From: Lachnospiraceae bacterium
GTDB lineage: Bacteria > Bacillota > Clostridia > Lachnospirales > Lachnospiraceae
Length of the DNA stretch: 18,867 nucleotides
Assembly (NCBI GenBank): GCA_900765975.1
Contig: CAAFTS010000082.1
Span: forward strand, 1-18,867
Direction of reading: 5' to 3'
The notes under the pieces are model-generated. The model ran no database searches, was not told where the DNA came from, and saw only the letters and a list, made by a program, of their open reading frames with translations. Shown here piece by piece: positions 15,625 to 18,867 of the stretch (position 1 is its first letter; the number at the start of each line of letters is the position of its first letter). Both the position numbers and the translations under genes were made by a program.

Positions 15625-16446
15625 ATGAGCAGACAGTATGAAAAATTGATGAAGTGCTATGAATATTGCAGAACGGTTACAGATTTTCAGCCGAGGGGGG
15701 GCTTGATACTGGGATCAGGTCTTGGAGATTATGCGAAAAATATGAATGTGGAGTGTGAAATTCCATATGGAGATATTCCGGGATTCCCGGTATCTACGGT
15801 TCAGGGCCATGATGGGCGTTTCTTATTTGGAACGATTGGAACTGTACCTGTTGTTCTTATGAAAGGACGTGTGCATTATTATGAAGGATATTCTATGGAG
15901 GAGGTTGTACTGCCGACGCGGTTAATGAAACTTTTAGGAATTGAAGTTCTGTTTTTAACAAATGCGGCAGGTGGAATCAATCGTGCATTTACAACAGGTG
16001 ATTTTATGATGATTACTGATCAGATTTCAAATTTTGTGCCATCTCCTCTGATTGGGGAAAATGTTGTAGAATTAGGCGAGCGTTTTCCGGATATGACACA
16101 TATTTATGACGAGGAACTACAGAAAGTGATTCGCGAGGTTTCCAAAGAAGAGCAGATTGCAATTCAAGAAGGTGTTTATGTACAGTCTTCCGGCCCTAAT
16201 TTTGAGAGCCCGGCTGAAATCCGAATGTTTGCGACTTTGGGAGCAGATGCGGTTGGCATGAGTACTGCGTGTGAGGCAATTGCAGCCAGACATGCAGGTG
16301 TGCGTGTCTGTGGGATTTCCTGTATTTCCAATATGGCAAGCGGACTCAGTGAAGAAGAATTGAGCCATCTGGATGTGCAGGAAGTAGCAGATAGGCGTTC
16401 AGAGGAGTTTGAACGTCTTGTGACGAAGATAATTGAAAAAATGTAA
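15625..16446 (+). CDS. Purine nucleoside phosphorylase (trimeric, 6-oxopurine type)
   Basis: The enzyme cleaves inosine and guanosine with phosphate to give the base and ribose-1-phosphate. The 273 residues fit the trimeric PNP family (PunA/DeoD-II-like). Landmarks are the phosphate-binding GSGLG (30-34), GRVHYYEGY with His84, TNAAGGIN (112-119), GPNFESPAEIR (190-200), GADAVGMST (206-214) with Glu217, and ISNMASG with Asn236. An Asn at this last position is typical of PNPs acting on 6-oxopurines, whereas MTA phosphorylases carry Asp. AGGTGG lies six bases before the ATG. It heads the operon with the nucleoside deaminase 15 bases downstream. A run of seven G (15695-15701) falls at codons 24-26. 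Confidence 0.94.
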   Translation: MSRQYEKLMKCYEYCRTVTDFQPRGGLILGSGLGDYAKNMNVECEIPYGDIPGFPVSTVQGHDGRFLFGTIGTVPVVLMKGRVHYYEGYSMEEVVLPTRLMKLLGIEVLFLTNAAGGINRAFTTGDFMMITDQISNFVPSPLIGENVVELGERFPDMTHIYDEELQKVIREVSKEEQIAIQEGVYVQSSGPNFESPAEIRMFATLGADAVGMSTACEAIAARHAGVRVCGISCISNMASGLSEEELSHLDVQEVADRRSEEFERLVTKIIEKM

Positions 16447-16461
16447 GACTAGGAGCAGAGT

Positions 16462-17739
16462 ATGAATATACGAATTTATAATGTACAGATTTTAACGATG
16501 AAAGATGGACAGGCTCCATTTTTAGGAGAAGTGCAGATTCAGGAGGACATAATTACTTATGTCGGGGAATTAGTTCCAGTGCAGACAGTGAAATGGGATC
16601 GAGAAATTGATGGACAGGGAAATCTTTTGATGCCGGGCTTTAAAAATGCGCATACCCATACGGCAATGACGTTCTTGCGTTCTTATGCTGATGATATGAA
16701 ATTGGATGAATGGCTGCATCAGCAGGTATTTCCAAATGAGGCGAAACTGACCGGCGAAGCAGTCTATTGGTTCACAAAGCTGGGGATTATGGAGTATTTA
16801 ACAAGCGGCATTACTGCAGCGTATGATATGTATTTTTACGTGGATGATGGAGTCAGAGCAGCAAAGGATTGTGGATTCCGGTATGTGTTCTGTGACAGCA
16901 TCAATGATTTTGGCGGAACAGTGGAAGGGGTAGAGAAGGATTATCTACGTTTGAATACGGATGAGAAAAAAGCGATTAGTCATCGAATCGGATTTCATGC
17001 AGAGTATACTACCGGCAAAGAATTGATGCAAGGGCTGTCTGAACTGGCAGATCAGTATCAGGCTCCGGTGAGTGCGCATTGCTCGGAAACGCGCAAAGAA
17101 GTAGAGGGATGTAAGGAACGTTATGGAATGAGCCCGGTTGCGACACTGGATTCTCTTGGAATGTTTCGTCATGGAGGCACATTGTTCCATTGTGTTCACA
17201 TGGAGGAAGCAGATTTTGAAATCTTAAAAAAGAGGGGAATCTATGTTGTAACAAATCCGGCATCTAATTTAAAATTGGCAAGTGGAATTGCACCTGTGCA
17301 GAGGTTTCTGAAAGAAGGAATTCCGGTGGCAATCGGAACAGACGGTGCTGCAAGCAATAATTGTCTGGATATGTTCCGGGAAATGTTTCTTGTGACCGGG
17401 CTGCAAAAGGTAGTGTGTGATGATCCAGAAGCCGTTCCGGCTGATGAGGTTTTGAAGATGGCAACAGTAAATGGAGCGCTGGCTATGGGATTGACAGATT
17501 GTGACGTGTTAGATACAGGGAAGAAGGCGGATCTTATTTTAATTGATCTGACTCAGCCTAATATGCAGCCGCTGCAGAATATAGAGAAAAATCTTGTTTA
17601 CAGTGGAAGCAAACAGAATGTGAAAATGACAATGGTTGGGGGAAAGATTTTATATGAGAATGGGGAGTTTTATTTAGATGTGCCGAAAGAAATCATATAT
17701 GCCAGAGCAAATGAAATCGCACGACAGATTTTAGGATAA
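16462..17739 (+). CDS. mtaD: Amidohydrolase, 5'-methylthioadenosine/S-adenosylhomocysteine deaminase family
   Basis: This metal-dependent deaminase family converts methylthioadenosine, S-adenosylhomocysteine and often adenosine to their inosine forms. The 425 residues match the family. Metal and catalytic residues are visible: KNAHTHTAM with His64 and His66, FHAEYT with His179, SAHCSET with His206 and Glu209, HCVHM with His246, and GTDGAASNN with Asp294. The C terminus carries the small beta domain (KKADLILIDL and KMTMVGGKILYENG). Exact substrate preference cannot be read from sequence, so the symbol is tentative; related deaminases act on other purines. The adjoining phosphorylase would accept deaminated nucleosides, which fits a salvage pair. 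AGGAG sits six bases before the ATG. Confidence 0.88.
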   Translation: MNIRIYNVQILTMKDGQAPFLGEVQIQEDIITYVGELVPVQTVKWDREIDGQGNLLMPGFKNAHTHTAMTFLRSYADDMKLDEWLHQQVFPNEAKLTGEAVYWFTKLGIMEYLTSGITAAYDMYFYVDDGVRAAKDCGFRYVFCDSINDFGGTVEGVEKDYLRLNTDEKKAISHRIGFHAEYTTGKELMQGLSELADQYQAPVSAHCSETRKEVEGCKERYGMSPVATLDSLGMFRHGGTLFHCVHMEEADFEILKKRGIYVVTNPASNLKLASGIAPVQRFLKEGIPVAIGTDGAASNNCLDMFREMFLVTGLQKVVCDDPEAVPADEVLKMATVNGALAMGLTDCDVLDTGKKADLILIDLTQPNMQPLQNIEKNLVYSGSKQNVKMTMVGGKILYENGEFYLDVPKEIIYARANEIARQILG

Positions 17740-17816
17740 ATAGAATCTCGGGGATGGATTTTGGGATGGAATAGAAACAATTTTGAAATGCAGTTATAAA
17801 AGGGGAAGTGAAATAG

Positions 17817-18278
17817 ATGAAAGCAGCAATTTTTACAGTGAATACCAGGTTATATAAAGAGAAAAAAGAAAGTCCTGCAAGTGCAGCGTTGAAAAGAGTA
17901 TTGGAGCATGTAGGGTTAGAAGCCCGCGCGGGGGTTCTTCCGGAAGACAAAGAGGTAATTTCTACAGTTATGAAACAACTTGCTCAGAATCATTCCGTAC
18001 AGTTAATTTTGACTGTTGGAGCGAATGGTTATTTGAAGAGAGATTGTGCGCCGGATGCATTGGAAGATGCAGCAGATCGTATGCTGCCGGGGGTTCCTGA
18101 GGCAATGCGGGCTTTTCAGATGCGCTATTCCAAAAAAAGCATTTTGGATCGTTCTGCTGCGGGAATTTGTGAAAATACAGTGCTTGTGAATTTGCCGGGA
18201 AGTGCCAAACTTGCCAAGGAAGGTCTGGAGTATGTCCTCCCGGAGTTGATGCAGGTTGTAGAGGCGTTGAATATTTGA
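17817..18278 (+). CDS. MogA/MoaB-like (molybdopterin-binding fold) protein with altered GGTG motif
   Basis: The 153-residue protein resembles the MogA/MoaB fold throughout: IFTVNTR at the start, PEDKE with Asp44, LILTVGANG (63-71), RDCAPDAL with Asp76, LPGVPEAMR (90-98), ILDRSAAG and VNLPGSAK (124-131). Family members normally read TGGTG where this protein has VGANG, and a TPE where it has APD. The molybdopterin adenylylation or binding role is therefore uncertain. The SGPAL-type segment is ASAAL here. No molybdenum-cofactor genes are nearby; its neighbours are a nucleoside deaminase and RNase HI. It starts 77 bases after the deaminase with AGGGG at 17801-17805; no clear promoter was seen in the gap. 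The fold assignment is good, the function open. Confidence 0.78.
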   Translation: MKAAIFTVNTRLYKEKKESPASAALKRVLEHVGLEARAGVLPEDKEVISTVMKQLAQNHSVQLILTVGANGYLKRDCAPDALEDAADRMLPGVPEAMRAFQMRYSKKSILDRSAAGICENTVLVNLPGSAKLAKEGLEYVLPELMQVVEALNI

Positions 18279-18298
18279 GGCGGAGAGGAAGAGAATAG

Positions 18299-18772
18299 AT
18301 GAAAGTTACTTTATATACGGATGGAGCGGCTAGGGGGAATCCGGATGGACCAGGAGGATATGGTGCAGTATTGGAGTATGTGGATAAAAATGGGATGTTG
18401 CATACAAAAGAATTGTCTCAGGGATATGTGAAAACAACGAATAACCGGATGGAGCTCATGGCAGTAATTACAGGACTGGAAGCGCTCAATCGTGCTTGTG
18501 AGGTGGATGTCTATTCTGATTCTAAATACGTGGTTGACGCATTTAATCAGCATTGGATTGACAGTTGGCTGAAAAAGGGATGGAAACGTGGAAAAAATGA
18601 ACCGGTGAAAAATGTAGATTTGTGGAAACGATTGTTGGCTGTAAAGGAAAAACATACAGTTATATTTCACTGGGTGAAGGGGCATGATGGACATCCACAG
18701 AATGAACGGTGCGATGAGTTGGCAACTACAGCGGCAGATGGAGATTCCCTTTTGGTAGATGAAGGTGTGTAA
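18299..18772 (+). CDS. rnhA: Ribonuclease HI
   Basis: RNase HI degrades the RNA strand of RNA-DNA hybrids, removing R-loops and replication primers. The 157-residue protein has the full catalytic set: Asp8 in YTDGAARGNP, Glu52 in NNRMELMA, Asp74 in YSDSKYV and Asp139 in NERCDELA. It also has the loop histidine at 129 or 132 in GHDGHPQNE and the basic handle region WLKKGWKRGKNEP (90-102). The length equals that of the Escherichia coli enzyme (about 155), with no N-terminal hybrid-binding domain. AGGAAG lies seven bases before the ATG; the gene is 20 bases after the MogA-like gene and is probably co-transcribed. Identification is firm. Confidence 0.97.
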   Translation: MKVTLYTDGAARGNPDGPGGYGAVLEYVDKNGMLHTKELSQGYVKTTNNRMELMAVITGLEALNRACEVDVYSDSKYVVDAFNQHWIDSWLKKGWKRGKNEPVKNVDLWKRLLAVKEKHTVIFHWVKGHDGHPQNERCDELATTAADGDSLLVDEGV

Positions 18773-18867
18773 GTACGGACAGTTTTAAAAGGTAAATTAA
18801 TTTTATAACCTGCCATTCTAATAGATTTGCCTGTTTACACATTTATTTCAAATTCCCAGAAGTTATC
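18773..18867. other. Right-edge intergenic sequence, no feature recognised
   Basis: These 95 AT-rich bases follow the rnhA stop. They contain a perfect 10-base palindrome AAATTAATTT (about 18792-18801) flanked loosely by AGGT and ACCT. I see no convincing terminator, promoter or gene before the window ends. Confidence 0.5.

Noticed and set aside
17751..17774. Two abutting 12-base units beginning GGGATGGA
   Set aside because: Only the first eight bases match and there are just two copies; too short to call a repeat or operator.
17783..17800. Promoter before the MogA-like gene (TTGAAA and TATAAA)
   Set aside because: The elements are only 6 bases apart and no -35 is found at the right distance from TATAAA.
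1..18867. CRISPR arrays, tRNA or rRNA genes, prophage or defence systems
   Set aside because: No repeat-spacer pattern, no tRNA-like cloverleaf and no phage or defence protein was found; apart from the left edge the window is core genome.

Overview
This window reads as a chromosomal core region of a spore-forming Firmicute, most likely a Lachnospiraceae-type Clostridium relative. The evidence is AT-leaning DNA, AGGAG-type ribosome binding sites, a SpoIVA spore-coat ATPase, a long PRPP synthetase of the kind I associate with Lachnospiraceae, and the gene orders rpmF-plsX-acpP-rnc-smc-ftsY and DUF512-der-plsY-gpsA-spoIVA. The family assignment is inference from synteny and protein motifs; no database was consulted.

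Layout. (1) Positions 1-138: an unrelated AT-rich stretch joined to the last 16 codons of rpmF (ribosomal protein L32), with no rpmF 5' part. The rpmF terminator (159-203) follows, then a sigma-A type promoter (216-244). (2) 274-8105, plus strand: plsX, acpP, rnc, smc, ftsY and a threonine ammonia-lyase, with a terminator-like hairpin between acpP and rnc. (3) 8115-8152: a shared terminator hairpin between this operon and the convergent prs. (4) 8158-9336, minus strand: prs. It is separated by a compact divergent promoter region from (5) 9502-13894, plus strand: a DUF512/PDZ radical-SAM-like protein, der, plsY and gpsA. (6) 13957-15429: spoIVA, with its own candidate sigma-E promoter and ribosome binding site buried in a terminator-like hairpin. 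(7) 15625-18772, plus strand: purine nucleoside phosphorylase, an MTA/SAH-type nucleoside deaminase, a MogA/MoaB-like protein and RNase HI, behind a sigma-A type promoter. The last 95 bases hold no recognisable gene.

How the genes work together. PlsX (acyl-phosphate synthesis from acyl-ACP), AcpP (acyl carrier), PlsY (acyl transfer from acyl-phosphate to glycerol-3-phosphate) and GpsA (glycerol-3-phosphate supply) together form the first steps of phospholipid synthesis. Rnc, Der and RNase HI serve RNA and ribosome maturation, Smc chromosome organisation, and FtsY membrane-protein targeting. The phosphorylase and the deaminase suggest salvage of purine nucleosides through deaminated (inosine-type) intermediates, with Prs supplying PRPP.

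Most of the window is ordinary core genome and I did not find a new defence or mobile system. The best leads are the spoIVA control region, where a sigma-E-like promoter sits inside a hairpin that would hide the ribosome binding site in read-through RNA; the broken rpmF at the left edge; the MogA-like protein with an altered GGTG motif; and the uncharacterised DUF512 protein.
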